Source of the DNA: Lepiota brunneoincarnata
Lineage: Eukaryota; Basidiomycota; Agaricomycetes; Agaricales; Agaricaceae
NCBI GenBank assembly: GCA_023014365.1
Contig: JAEBUN010000024.1
Coordinates: forward strand, 744,001-808,000
Length of the DNA stretch: 64,000 bases
Reading direction: 5' to 3'
Numbering within the stretch: the first letter of the stretch is position 1; every line of letters starts with the position of its first letter. A model generated the notes under the pieces. It saw nothing but the letters and a program-made list of their open reading frames with translations, was not told the DNA's origin and did no database searches. Position numbers and translations under genes: made by a program. Positions 12,454-22,204 of this stretch are shown piece after piece.

Positions 12454-14726
12454 ATGGATTCCCTTCTCTCACTCTTCCCTCCTTTTCATCGCCTTGCCCC
12501 CCTCCTTCTCCTCGCTTCTGGCCTTGTCATCCGCTATTTCACTACCTCAACCCTCCGTCCCCCACCTGGACCCAGACCACTCCCCTTCATCGGAAATGCT
12601 CTTCAGATGCCTACGCAGTACCCACAAAAGAGCTTCACCGAGTGGAGTGCTAAATACGGTATGTATATCACTGAACCCGCCCCAAGACAACCCTGTGCAG
12701 ACTGATGATGTCCATTCCCCCCAGGGGACATTTTGCGGCTGAAGGTGTTTGGGCAGAACATGATCATCCTCAACAGCCTCGAAGCTGCCCGGGACCTGCT
12801 GGACAAACGGAGTTCCATATATTCCGATCGACCGCGATTCGTTTTGTTTTCAGAGCTGTATGTGGATCTTTACGTGCCGTTTGCAACAAGCAAGAAGCTC
12901 ACATCGCCTAATAGTATGGGTTGGAAACATGCAACGACGCATACTAGATAGTGAGCATTGTATACTCATTTCGGTCGTCATTATACCGATGTATACCAGC
13001 GGCCGAAGCTTTCGAAGACACAGGCGGTGGATCAATCATATTTTCAATTGTCGCACCTCTGAACGATTCCGACCCCTACAAACCAAGGAGGTTCTCGTCT
13101 TGCTCAACGGAATGATTCAAGACCCCGAAAACTTTGTAAAGCACTTCAAGAGGCAAGTCTCCGAGTTGTGTCGTTCCCCCACATGCTCAATCTCATTCTG
13201 GCAGGTATGCTGCGGCTACGATACTCAAAATTACCTATAATCGGGACGTGGGTTCTATAGACGACCTGCTCGTGCAACTCGGTTTGTCTCTGCCGCCCCT
13301 CCCTCCTTTCCTAGAACCTTCTCTCACATTGTCCTTTAAGCGGACAGAGCGACCACGTTGACGGTCGAGTCAGGCTCTCCCGCGGGGACACTGGTTGATT
13401 TCTTCCCTCTGATGCGACACGTACCGACATGGCTCCCATTTACATCCTTCAAGCGCAACGCACTCGAGACGCGCAAAGCCGTCGAAGCGTTATTTCAGGT
13501 ACCTTATGATTTGGTGAGGAGAGACATGGTTAGTGGTTGAGAGTCTCAGCGGGGCGAATCAGGCTCGTGATGATGATGATGACCCCTTAGAACATCGGGA
13601 CGGCAGAGCCTTCGTACGTCTCGAATCTAGTCGAGAAGCTTTCAACGCCAGAAGGGCATCTATCGACCGAAGACGAATCTGACATTCAAGGAAGCGCAGG
13701 AACGTTGTACGGAGGTGAGTAGTCATTCATGTTATGCACATCCTTGACTCTAAGGAATTTTTATTTTTTTTAGCTGCCGAGGACACGGTAGGCCATTTTC
13801 CAACCTGGGATTTTGATAAATACCTGACTATATGGAAAAGAGAGTGGCACGACTCCACTCGTTCGTCTTTGCAATGGTTCTTCATCCTCGTGTCTATAAG
13901 AAGGCACAGGCAGAGATGGATTTGGTAGTTGGAAATCAACGCTTACCAACTTTCGGTGATAGACCGAACCTCCCATACCTCGAATGTGTTTTGAGGGAGA
14001 TTCTCAGGTAAGCCATGGTTATCCCCATGAGTTTGGCACCCTTTTTTTTTTTATACATGATTCGTAGATGGAATGTTCCCGTTCCTTTGGGTTTACCTCA
14101 CCGCTTGATGGAGGATGATATTTACCGTGATTTCCTCTTGCCTGCAGGTGCAACCGTTGTTGTGAACATATAGTGCGTATCTGAACCCCATTTGGATCGC
14201 TTTTCCTTGACATCTTATTACGCAGTGGTATTCTCCAAGACTGTGAGAGGCCAGAAGAATTTATTCCCGAGCGATACATGGAGAATCCGGATCTACCGGA
14301 CCCGTGTAGTGTAGTCTTTGGATTTGGACGCCGGTACGATTTCCGATCTGTCTCGGTGTGCTGTTTTGTCGAGCGCTGATCATTTTGATCTTGATCCCCG
14401 TAGGATTTGCCCTGGTCGCCATTTTGCGGAAGATAGCATATGGTCGATCGCTGCCAATCTGATTGCGACGATGGACATATCCAAAGCTCTGGACGAGAAT
14501 GGAGAACCAATTACACCCCCTCTGGAATTTACTACTGGTTTCGTCAGGTATAGACTCTCTCCTTGTTTGTTTCTTTTTGTGTTGATGACTTGCTTGCGTT
14601 AGCCACCCGAAACCCTTTAAATGCAGTATCAAGCCACGCTCAGACCGGATTCAGGCCCTTATAGGCCAAGTTGACCCGGGAAATTATGTGTTTCCGGTTG
14701 ACAAAGGCAATCGAACCAAACCTTGA
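12454..14726 (+). CDS. Cytochrome P450 monooxygenase, microsomal type
   Basis: Thirteen exons: 12454-12658, 12725-12857, 12915-12950, 13000-13152, 13205-13281, 13341-13528, 13591-13714, 13774-13787, 13841-14007, 14068-14172, 14226-14333, 14404-14547, 14603-14726. The sum is 1578 nt, 525 aa, with no frameshift. Residues about 1-30 are an N-terminal membrane anchor, followed by the proline hinge PPPGPRPLPF. The I-helix has AAEDT, the K-helix has EILR (ExxR), a PERY element follows, and the haem loop reads FGFGRRICPGRHFAE with the thiolate Cys. It would oxidise a hydrophobic substrate at the ER with electrons from P450 reductase; the substrate cannot be told from sequence, and it is not in an evident biosynthetic cluster. 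Intron 4 is GC-AG (AG|GCAAGT). Exon 8 is only 14 nt and encodes the I-helix motif. Confidence 0.95.
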
Positions 14727-14863
14727 CTCTATGCTCACTCTGTGTGTTTCTATCCCCCCCTCTAAGTACTGGATCATACCTACTATTATTTGTCCCGCGC
14801 CTCAGGCTTCAATAGTCGAAACGTATTAAACAGGGTTCCACAGTAACCATATTTGTCAGTGCC

Positions 14864-15260
14864 ATGACTTTCTTTGGGCAAGGTTCTAGAATGTTCTTGG
14901 GCCTGAGCCTCGCCTCCCTTGCTCGCACTTCCTATGCACACGTCATGTCCTCAAACAACGATGACGCTCAGCATACAGCACCTTCCGAGGTCCTCCTCCT
15001 TCCGAGCTCAGAGAGCACCTCAGGATCAGCGACGCAGATCAACATCGGGGGTGCTGCGGTCTCTTTAGTCGACGAGTTGGGTCCGATGGTGGTTAACAAT
15101 GACGGGGTATACTCATCCGTTCCTGGAATCACACAAGATCTGAATAGTCTTTGATGTATAGACACTTTCAAGAATAGCGAATTGGCAGAGTAGGACACCT
15201 GAAGAACGGGCGAGGACATTGAGAGTTCTCGGGGCCAGGAATAAGTATTACCAGCCCTGA
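14864..15260 (+). CDS. Small secreted protein with conserved C-terminal motif
   Basis: Two exons, 14864-15106 and 15162-15260, sum to 342 nt, 113 aa. The N-terminus (MFLGLSLASLARTSYA within the first 26 residues) is a signal peptide. An acidic, Ser-rich middle leads to a C-terminal block with LGPMVVNNDGTLSRIANW across the intron, then TPEERARTLRVLGARN. I recall the pattern DGTLSRI.NW...(E)R..TLRVL..RN from many small basidiomycete proteins of unknown function, but I cannot attach a domain name. The intron is phase 0 (GTATAC...TATAG), and skipping it gives an early stop. An alternative start is the Met at 14891. There is no evidence of an operon-like link to the P450; the gap is 137 bp, same strand. 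Confidence 0.65.
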
Positions 15261-16660
15261 CTGGTTTCGGCCCGACAGGCTCCGCCTATCGAATGAGGAA
15301 AAGAAATTGCGAGAGGGATAGGGATGGCACCACGAAGCTGCTGCTGTTGGCTTTGTTGGGCGTTTGACGTGTTGAACGCCCTGAGCTCTCTCTCCCGCTT
15401 TGTTGTTGATTGATTAATTGATTTTTGCGTCCCGACTAGGGCGGGCCGCGAGCATGTGTAAAAAATGAAGAATAGAATAGGTCTTTTTTTCTTCTTCTTC
15501 TTCTTGGCATGCGTACATGGATAGATAGTTGTCATACCGAGTGGTGATCCGAGTCTGGCGAGCCGACTCGCGAGTTGTGTTGAGTCCGAGCCACAGACAG
15601 GTACTGTGGGGACTTTTTTTTATTTCTTGTTTTTATTAACTATTCCAAGTCGTGCCACCAGAGCTCTAGACTTCCCTGCCTCCTTGGGAAGAGAGGAACG
15701 TGGGAGGGGGTAAGCGTCCAGGAATGGGTTGATTTTTTATTTATTGGGTTGGAGTGGATTCACTTGCTTGCCATCTCGAGCCTACCCCTTCCTTGAGTCG
15801 GCACCCATTCCTTGAAACCCCCCGAACCCCCCCTCTGCCACCTGTTCAAAAAGAGAAAAAAAACAGGAAGGGGGGGGGAGTGTCTATGCCACATCCGGCT
15901 GAAGTACGCCTGATCAATGAGTTACGCCCGGCCAACGGGAACCCAAAAAGCAGATCATCAAGCGAATTTACACGCAGATGCCGAGAGTGGCTGCACTACT
16001 CCGTGAGTTGGATGATACGGATTCCGAGCCTCCTCCAACCTGAGAGAGTGTTCTGAGAACTTTCGGGATTTATCAAACCAAGAGGCTGACAACTTCCCAG
16101 CTCTCATCCCGTTGCCTGTCAATAACCGGGAATATCTTCCTTCTTCTTCTTTTCTTTTTCTTTAGCCACAGTCTGTGCACTCGTTACGAGGAGACAGCAA
16201 AACAATACCACTCCAATTGGTTTTTGGAGGCACGAATGCCCCCGCTGAGCTAAGGTCTTGCTCATCAAACGTCTTGCGCAGAACGATTCGCCAGCTTCCC
16301 TTGTCATCCTTGACTCATGCCCCAGACCTAGCAAGTTCACATGTTTCCTCCCCCCCCAGCAGAGTGGCAGAACGAGAGGCGCCAGGAACTATGTAAGATG
16401 GAGAAACACTCTAGCTCAAGCTTCATGCGGATGCCAACAAGTCTGTACGCCAGAGTGGCTGCACTATGCTGATGATCGGCGGGATTGGAAGTTAGTCCTT
16501 CGTCAAGCTTCCAACGTCTGTACTTCAGCACTTAATTTTCGATAATACCGATACCAGCGCACTTGATATATTAGACACCATACATACACTATACTAAGAT
16601 GGCGGGTAGTGTCACCACTAGTATCTATGTGTGCACGCCACAGAGCACTCAAAGGATGAA
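15261..16660. other. Intergenic region with possible exon remnant
   Basis: About 1.4 kb with homopolymers (T and A runs, G8 near 15871, a CTT tract at 15490-15504). One plus-strand frame at about 15930-16043 reads KKQIIKRIYTQMPRVAALLR and stops at a TGA, which looks like the last exon of a small protein. The sequence GAGTGGCTGCACTA from it recurs near 16451, suggesting a degraded duplication. I could not find the upstream exons, and no function is assigned. Confidence 0.3.
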
Positions 16661-18698
16661 CTAACCAAAGCTGACACGAGGTCGACCAGTGGCACGGGTG
16701 CCAGAAGTACTTTTTCTTGAAGGCTGAGACTCGAATCTCGGCATCCGCTCCCATGGGGCCTGTAATTTGGTTTGTTCGTGTAGGACAAGGACAAAGGCCC
16801 CGTCTTGATTACGTTCCCAAGTGTTCTGTGTCGTTCAATGCTTATATGGAAAGAAGAGCAAGGGAAACGATCGACGGACCTCCCATGTTTTCCCATTGAT
16901 AGTCAACCTCCGCAGCTCTGGGGAGCCGCGCTTCATAATATCGGCAACAAGCTCCATGTCCACCATACGACGCTTGCTTGGTTTAACATTTCGGATATCG
17001 AAAGAAGCAGTATAGAGCTTTGGAAGAGACGGCATGAATTCCCTCAAGATCGCCTACGATGCGTGTTAGGCGTGAGATACCAAGGGAGGCGCTTGCAGAG
17101 ACGGACCAGTGTGTGCCTGCCCGCGCACAATGTCACCTCTTCCAACTCCTTACAGCTTCCCAATAGCTGCCTCAACGACCTTACGTTAATATACACCGAC
17201 CCAAGATCAAGGACTCGTAGGGTCCCAGCATGGCAATTACACAAATGGTCGATGATGCTGCCAAAACTGACGTTCGCACCGGAATTACTCCATGGTGAGT
17301 CACCGTCGCATACGGCGCGAAGCGTGTGTATCGGGGAGGATGTTATGACCCAGCGGATCCATTTACAAAAACTATGAGCCTCTTTCCGTGTCTGCACTTT
17401 AATGAGTCGTGCCGTAAATTCACGGAGGTGTGTAAGATCAGGCCGGTGGATCGGCACTTTGAGTTGCTAAAGACACCAGCAAGCGTTCCAAAATTATTAC
17501 TCAGAATATGTGCATGTCCAAAGAGGGACGCACCCAATAATATCTCAATTCAACCCTCTCCAGCTTGGGCAATTGGTTCAAAAACGTAAATACATCCTCG
17601 TTTGCGAGTGAGTACGACAGACCCAATGACAGACTCCGGACGTTCCGCTCCAAGAAGGGTACGACGGATTTTAGAACTCCTGGTGTCACGGAGCCGCAAT
17701 TATTCTTTATTAACGGACAAAGGTTCCGTTCGGAGTGGCCATCAGGTAATGATAAGGTAATCGAGGTGAGTACAAGGAAGGGAAGAGAAGGGAAGGGAAG
17801 GGAAGAGACGAAGAGAAAAAGGCAAAATTGCCCCCCCGAGGCGTACCTTTAGGTGCAACTCTGTAAGTGAATCGGACAGCCTGCGGAGCCAGTCTGGGAG
17901 AAGTTGGAGGATTGCCCTTGTGGGACTATGGATCGTCAGTTTTGACAGGCCGGTGATTTCTGAGAGAAGGGGTGCGCGCAGCTCGTCAGTGCAGGACGTG
18001 TTTACGGCGAGTTCGTGGAGATTCAGTGGACCGTGTATGGGCGGGCGTGGTTCTTCGGAAAAGACAGACGAGGACGCTGATGAAGATGAGGAGGCAAAGT
18101 ACTTTAGAACTTGGCTGAAGATATCTTCGTGGAATGTCGCGGGAGTCAAAATCGCCACACGGATGTTCTTGAATGCTGTGATTGCGTTGAGGATGGTTGT
18201 GGACAATGTGCTCCTAGGTGGCGGTCGAGGTGTCAGAAAGCCTATGAAGGGCACCGACAGGAACATGAATGATAGGAAAAAGATGGATGAGGCAGTCATT
18301 TAGTATTCTTGAGGGGGGCATGGAACTTGGGGGCCTACCGGCTATTTCGATAATTTCGACGAGATGGGCATACTGAGGAAGGGTTGCTGAGAGGAGGTTC
18401 GAAGTTGCCTAGACAGGGTGGAGAAACCTGTCAGAGTTCTCGCTAAGCTTCGAAGGGGTCATACCGGTATAGAACTAGTGTCTCTTAATGCCAGAACAGG
18501 TCGAAAATGGGGTGCAAGCACGACCCGATGATAAAGGAATTTCGAGGCTGCTCGGTTGAATGCTCGGTTGATCAATGAACATTGAAAAAGTCCCGCATAA
18601 TCGTTTTGCATAATGCAGAGTATTAGGAATAGAACATCATCAGGGAGCTCATTCGCAGGCTGGCTCGTCATCGGCGGCGCTTGATCAACGGTATGCAA
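16661..18698 (-). CDS. F-box / leucine-rich-repeat protein (SCF subst. receptor-like)
   Basis: Seven exons on the minus strand: 18465-18698, 18339-18408, 17847-18241, 17534-17704, 17108-17466 (edge 17107-17108), 16880-17053 and 16661-16825. They chain in frame to about 522 aa. Residues about 17-55 form the F-box (ELPDDVLFLILCIMQNDYAG, then LINRAFNRAASKFLYHRVVL). Irregular leucine-rich repeats follow (LPQYAHLVEIIEIAG, LTELHLK, LGSCKELEEVTLCAG, SPELRRLTINGKTW). F-box proteins link a substrate to SKP1-Cullin1 ubiquitin ligases; LRRs usually bind the substrate. Agaricomycete genomes carry large F-box families, and three more members lie downstream in this window. Their divergence gives no clue to targets. 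The first Met (18698) and the Met at 18671 are both possible starts. No frameshift was found. Confidence 0.85.
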
Positions 18699-19061
18699 CG
18701 TTCAAGATGAAATCACTGATTGCTGACGTAATCTGAGCCGAGGTTGTTGCGTCAATGTTCTCGGCCTTGTCTCGAGACAGTTGAGTGGCAACGCGGCTAG
18801 GTCTGGAGCCCGTGTCTCTGGCCCACTGACCAGTGCAAGTGAGTGATGGAAGGGGGCAAATTCTCTGTTGACAAGCCTCATCCAATGAAACAGGCTATAG
18901 GAGTCCTCGACGGCATAAGCATGTTACAATGTCCGTTCACTGTTCGCAACCCCGATTCTCTACGTACAAACGCCTGAGGTTGGGGGCCAATTAACAAGGT
19001 GCATTGATGCGTTGTAAATGCAACACGAACATGGTTACCCTTCGTCGATGATATTCAGTGT
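18699..19061. other. Intergenic spacer
   Basis: Between the start of the F-box/LRR gene and the stop of the IF1 gene (both minus strand). Nothing recognisable seen; it should hold the promoter of the F-box gene and the IF1 terminator region. Confidence 0.4.
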
Positions 19062-19535
19062 TCAGTCTTTGGTGAGTTTCGCGTGCTCCTGCTTTAATTT
19101 GGCCTGTGGAAGATGTCGAATGAGTTCAACTGCGGTTGAAAGAAAGCAGAAAATGAACATACGACTTCTGCCTCCTTCTGTGCGATCTTAAGAAACCAAT
19201 TTAGCCACAGAACACGAACAGCACATACGACAGACCTGAGCAGCAAGTTTCTTCAGTTGCGCCTCCTCATGGAGACGAACATATTGATCTAAAGTGCGCA
19301 GTAAGCGTCAGATCCACTAATTATGCGACAGTGTTTACCTTCATGGGCCTTTTCCTTCTTGCTGGACAAAAGCTTATAGTAAGACCGCTGGTTGGGCTCG
19401 CCGAAGACAAGTCACGTACCTGAATTCCTTGGATCGAGCGACACTGCCTTCTGAGCGCTCGCTGAAATAGCGAACCCTGAGATCTCTTTGAAGTATCTGA
19501 GGGAGACGACGACCAACAATGAGACGTGCAAGCAT
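19062..19535 (-). CDS. INH1: Mitochondrial ATPase inhibitor, IF1 family
   Basis: Five exons on the minus strand, 19420-19535, 19339-19361, 19236-19288, 19163-19186 and 19062-19103, total 258 nt, 85 aa, in frame throughout. The N-terminus MLARLIVGRRLPQILQRDLR is Arg-rich and amphipathic, as in a mitochondrial presequence. Then come the IF1 signature EGSVARSKEFSKKEKAHEDQ and YVRLHEEAQLKKLAAQ, and a heptad coiled coil (AKLKQEHAKLTKD) to the stop. IF1 binds F1 between alpha and beta subunits when matrix pH falls and stops ATP hydrolysis by reversed ATP synthase. The protein length matches the family. The acceptor of intron 1 must be CCAG at 19362-19365, because the nearer TAAG breaks frame. It is transcribed head-to-head with ATP14, a subunit of the enzyme it inhibits. 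Confidence 0.93.
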
Positions 19536-19626
19536 GGTGTATATGTTGTTGTTGAGTCTCATGAACAGTTGGATCCCGGAGTGCACTGTCACGCTCTCGT
19601 CACGTCACATCTTACTTTTCGCCACC
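19536..19626. promoter_or_regulatory. Bidirectional promoter between IF1 and ATP synthase subunit h
   Basis: Only 91 bp separate the two start codons (19535 on minus, 19627 on plus). Both genes belong to the same mitochondrial complex, so a shared bidirectional promoter is inferred. The stretch contains the palindrome-like CGTCACGTCACATC (CRE-like TGACGTGACG on the other strand) near 19598-19611. A GCCACC Kozak sequence precedes the ATP14 ATG. No TATA box is evident. Confidence 0.6.
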
Positions 19627-20155
19627 ATGTCTGCTATCCTCAGGCAAGCTACGGTTGTTGTACGTCTCGTCTTCTTCGTCTCCGTTATGTACATTAACAA
19701 ACAAAATCAGGCTCGCCAAGTCTCGCGCGTGCGCGCCTTCTCCTCCACCACCGTCGCGCGCAAGGGTATGTGTGTTTGTTTCGTGGCAGAGAAACCTGAT
19801 CCCGAATATACCCGTAGACCTTATTCAGGATTTCTACGTCCGTGAAATAAAAGCATACAAGCCAACACCTGTGGTATGTCTGTTTCCCGCTCGCAAAATA
19901 CTGCTCTGACGTAGAGAATAGGCCAAGGATGCACATGTCGGTGTCGTGAAGCAGTTTACTCTCCCCCCTTCGCCGCAGACTCCCGCCGTCCCTGCCGACC
20001 TTGCCACCGAACTCTCGGCATATGATGCTGCAGAACCAACTATAGCTTCCGCGTCCTCCGCTTCTGCCAGTGCTGAGGAGGGTAGCGGTGGTGCCGACGA
20101 GTTCCTTAACCTCCTCGAACAGGACCTCCCGAAAGTGCAACATGGCCACCACTAG
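19627..20155 (+). CDS. ATP14: Mitochondrial F1Fo ATP synthase subunit h
   Basis: Four exons, 19627-19659, 19711-19765, 19818-19873 and 19922-20155, sum to 378 nt, 125 aa. The Arg/Ser-rich start MSAILRQATVVARQVSRVRA is a mitochondrial presequence (cut probably near AFSS). The subunit h core follows: DLIQDFYVREIKAYKPTPV, AKDAHVGVVKQFTLPPSP, PADLATELSAYDAAEPT, then an acidic Ser/Ala tail (EEGSGGADEFLNLLEQ). Subunit h is part of the peripheral stalk that holds F1 static against the rotor. Its small size and presequence fit the family. It lies 91 bp from the divergent IF1 gene. All introns are GT-AG, 44-52 nt. No disruption seen. Confidence 0.93.
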
Positions 20156-20397
20156 ATTACCCTTGATATATCAACTTAGAGACGAATGCAACTGCTTTTT
20201 CAACAACATGATTTCCTGAAACACGTTCGGCCGGACTGTGCGCGTGCGTCTCGTCGTTTTTGCTCTTCTGAGCAGATACATCAATCGGTCTTGATACCGC
20301 TCTGGGCATATCAAGGACTTTCGAGCCATCGACCATTACAGCACGTTCCGTGCATAGGAGATTCTGCCACAACTGAACATCCAAGGCTAAAATATAC

Positions 20398-20697
20398 ATG
20401 CCGCAGCGCAGACATACGTTTAAGGAGAGAGCATATGAAGTGCCTGCCAGTGAACCTGACGTTGCTCTCCTCCACGAGGGTCCTCCAGTGAAGCCCGACT
20501 CGAGTCCCACTGAGGATCCATTCCGTTCGATCGGTATTGGGAGTCCCACCAAAAGGTTTGCACGCGAACGTGCTTGTCTCCCAGTCAACTCGAGGAAGGT
20601 TTGGAAGTCAGAGTGACTAATGTTTCATTCTCTCCTTCAGGGCATCGAGAATCAAGAACACACCGACGCGCGTTTCACGTCAGCACTGTATAAATAA
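20398..20697 (+). CDS. Small hypothetical protein, 85 aa
   Basis: Two exons, 20398-20598 and 20641-20697, joined by a 42-nt GT...CTTCAG intron, give 85 aa in frame to a TAA. The product is charged and polar (MPQRRHTFKERAYEV, then SSPTEDPFRSIGIGSPTKRF) and has no membrane segment or signal peptide. No family is recognised. The Ser-Pro/Thr-Pro sites would be plausible kinase targets, but that is guesswork. Upstream exons in 20160-20397 cannot be excluded. It lies 243 bp after ATP14 on the same strand. Confidence 0.4.
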
Positions 20698-20742
20698 TGT
20701 AGATTAACGGGTGAGTGGAGTCAACACCCCCAACTGGACTCG

Positions 20743-21881
20743 ATGAAATCTTCATTTGCAAATATTCTCGCTCTCGCTGCCCTAGCCGTGAGCGTGGGTA
20801 TTCGGAACATTGTGCTGACGAAAGGCGATGGCTGGGCCACTGCACAGAGTACGACGCACTGAAGGCAGCAGGCCATCATGTAAACATTTGTATTACATGG
20901 GTACCTGAGTTGTGTTGACTGCCGAACTCAGGTTGTTCTATCTACACCCGCCGTTAACCATTCGGGGACCGGGTCTTCGAGCGCATCACCTCAACCACTT
21001 ACCCAGCCGTGCCAACTTAACACCTGCCCAACCGGGTCTCCAGCTGATCGTAAGTATCAGTTCTTCTTTATCCCTCGACCCCACGATGTCGAACCTTGTC
21101 GTAAATCAGCCAACATCCACTATGTGAATTCGTTCCCGTGCGTGAGCGTTGTACCTGAAAACTATGCCGCAAGAATACCTTCCTCCCCCCAGAGTCGATG
21201 CTGTCAGAGCCGGAATCTAAACCTTTGCTCCTCGAGTGTTCGAAGCCCCCCTGAATTGCTCGTTAGTGGTTCAAATGTTAGAAGCGAGTTTACCCTGGTG
21301 AAGAAAACAGTCGTCACGATGCTGGACCTTGTTCCAAGACAACCTGGCAATCCTAAGTGGATCGGGAACCATGTAAGCCGTTGCCGCATATATCAAACCA
21401 TTACTCAACCTAACCCCCTGTTAATACCAGCGGGGTGACGTCCGATGCCACACTACAAGGTATCCCTGCCTTCGCCTTCTCTGGTGCCTCAGCCTCTCAA
21501 GTCTCCTACATAACGCTCACCACTCAACCCTAATGCGGCATCCACGGTTGCTGCATACATCTACACTTTGCTCTTCCTCAGTACCTACCTCCAGCAGAGC
21601 ACCCAAGGGCCATTCATCCAACCAGGGATTAGCATCAACGTCAACTTTGGCCCAACGACCTGCGCATATGGTGCAAACGATCTCAAGTTTTGTTGGGTAG
21701 CACTGCGGGGACCGATACCCCCTTGTGTGCGACGAGAAATTTGCCGTCGGAGTTGAATGTAGCTAGGGAATCGTGTTTTGTGAGCGTGAGTGTGTTCAAT
21801 GCGACGACCAAGTTGGATACGGGTACTGCGGCGCAAAAGCCGGTGTTTGATAAGCTGGCGTCTATTTTGGACTGTTTTTGA
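20743..21881 (+). CDS. Secreted protein of unknown function, multi-exon, disrupted frame
   Basis: The N-terminus MKSSFANILALAALAVSV is a clear signal peptide. Later exon pieces read VVLSTPAVNHSGTGSSSASP, QPCQLNTCPTGSPAD, PPELLVSGSNVRSEFTLVKK, TLQGIPAFAFSGASASQVSY, INVNFGPTTCAYGANDLKF and LCATRNLPSELNVARESC, ending KLASILDCF plus TGA at 21879-21881. Spaced Cys residues suggest disulfides in an extracellular protein. Several introns are evident (for example GTAAGT at 21050 and GTAAGC at 21373). The frame needs three homopolymer corrections: one C less in C6 at 21246-21251, one C less at 21528-21530, and one T more at 21688-21691. I do not recognise the family, and exon edges are approximate. 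Confidence 0.5.
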
Positions 21882-22204
21882 GGAGTGAGGGGATCTTATG
21901 GGAGGTAGAATTAACAATCATGAGGTGTATGCCATATATTCCAACCAAAGATATTATGGCAATTAAGACCACCGTTGGTGATGTCAATACCTAGCTGAAT
22001 CGTTCTGCTCTTCACCGCCAAACACCACTAGCTACTGCATTGCAACTCTCCCTCTTCCTTAAAGACCTTCAACAGCGCAGCAACATAGGGCTACTCTCCA
22101 GCTTTTAAGAACACGCCATGACTACCTGGAATCTTGGCCACTGGGACCCTACGTTTTATAATTGGTATCAAACAACGACGCTACGTACATAAATGTGCCA
22201 TTTC
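21882..22204. other. Intergenic spacer between convergent genes
   Basis: Downstream of both the secreted protein (+) and the F-box gene (-). AT-rich, with no coding sequence or RNA gene seen; probably shared 3' untranslated and termination sequence. Confidence 0.4.

Noticed and set aside
15900..16545. A repeated gene around GAGTGGCTGCACTA at 15986 and 16451
   Set aside because: Only about 14 bp match and no common frame extends from it; kept as a low-confidence exon note only.
16715..16750. Second tRNA-like GATTCGAGTCTC segment
   Set aside because: Only three stem pairs form and it lies in the last exon of the F-box/LRR gene.
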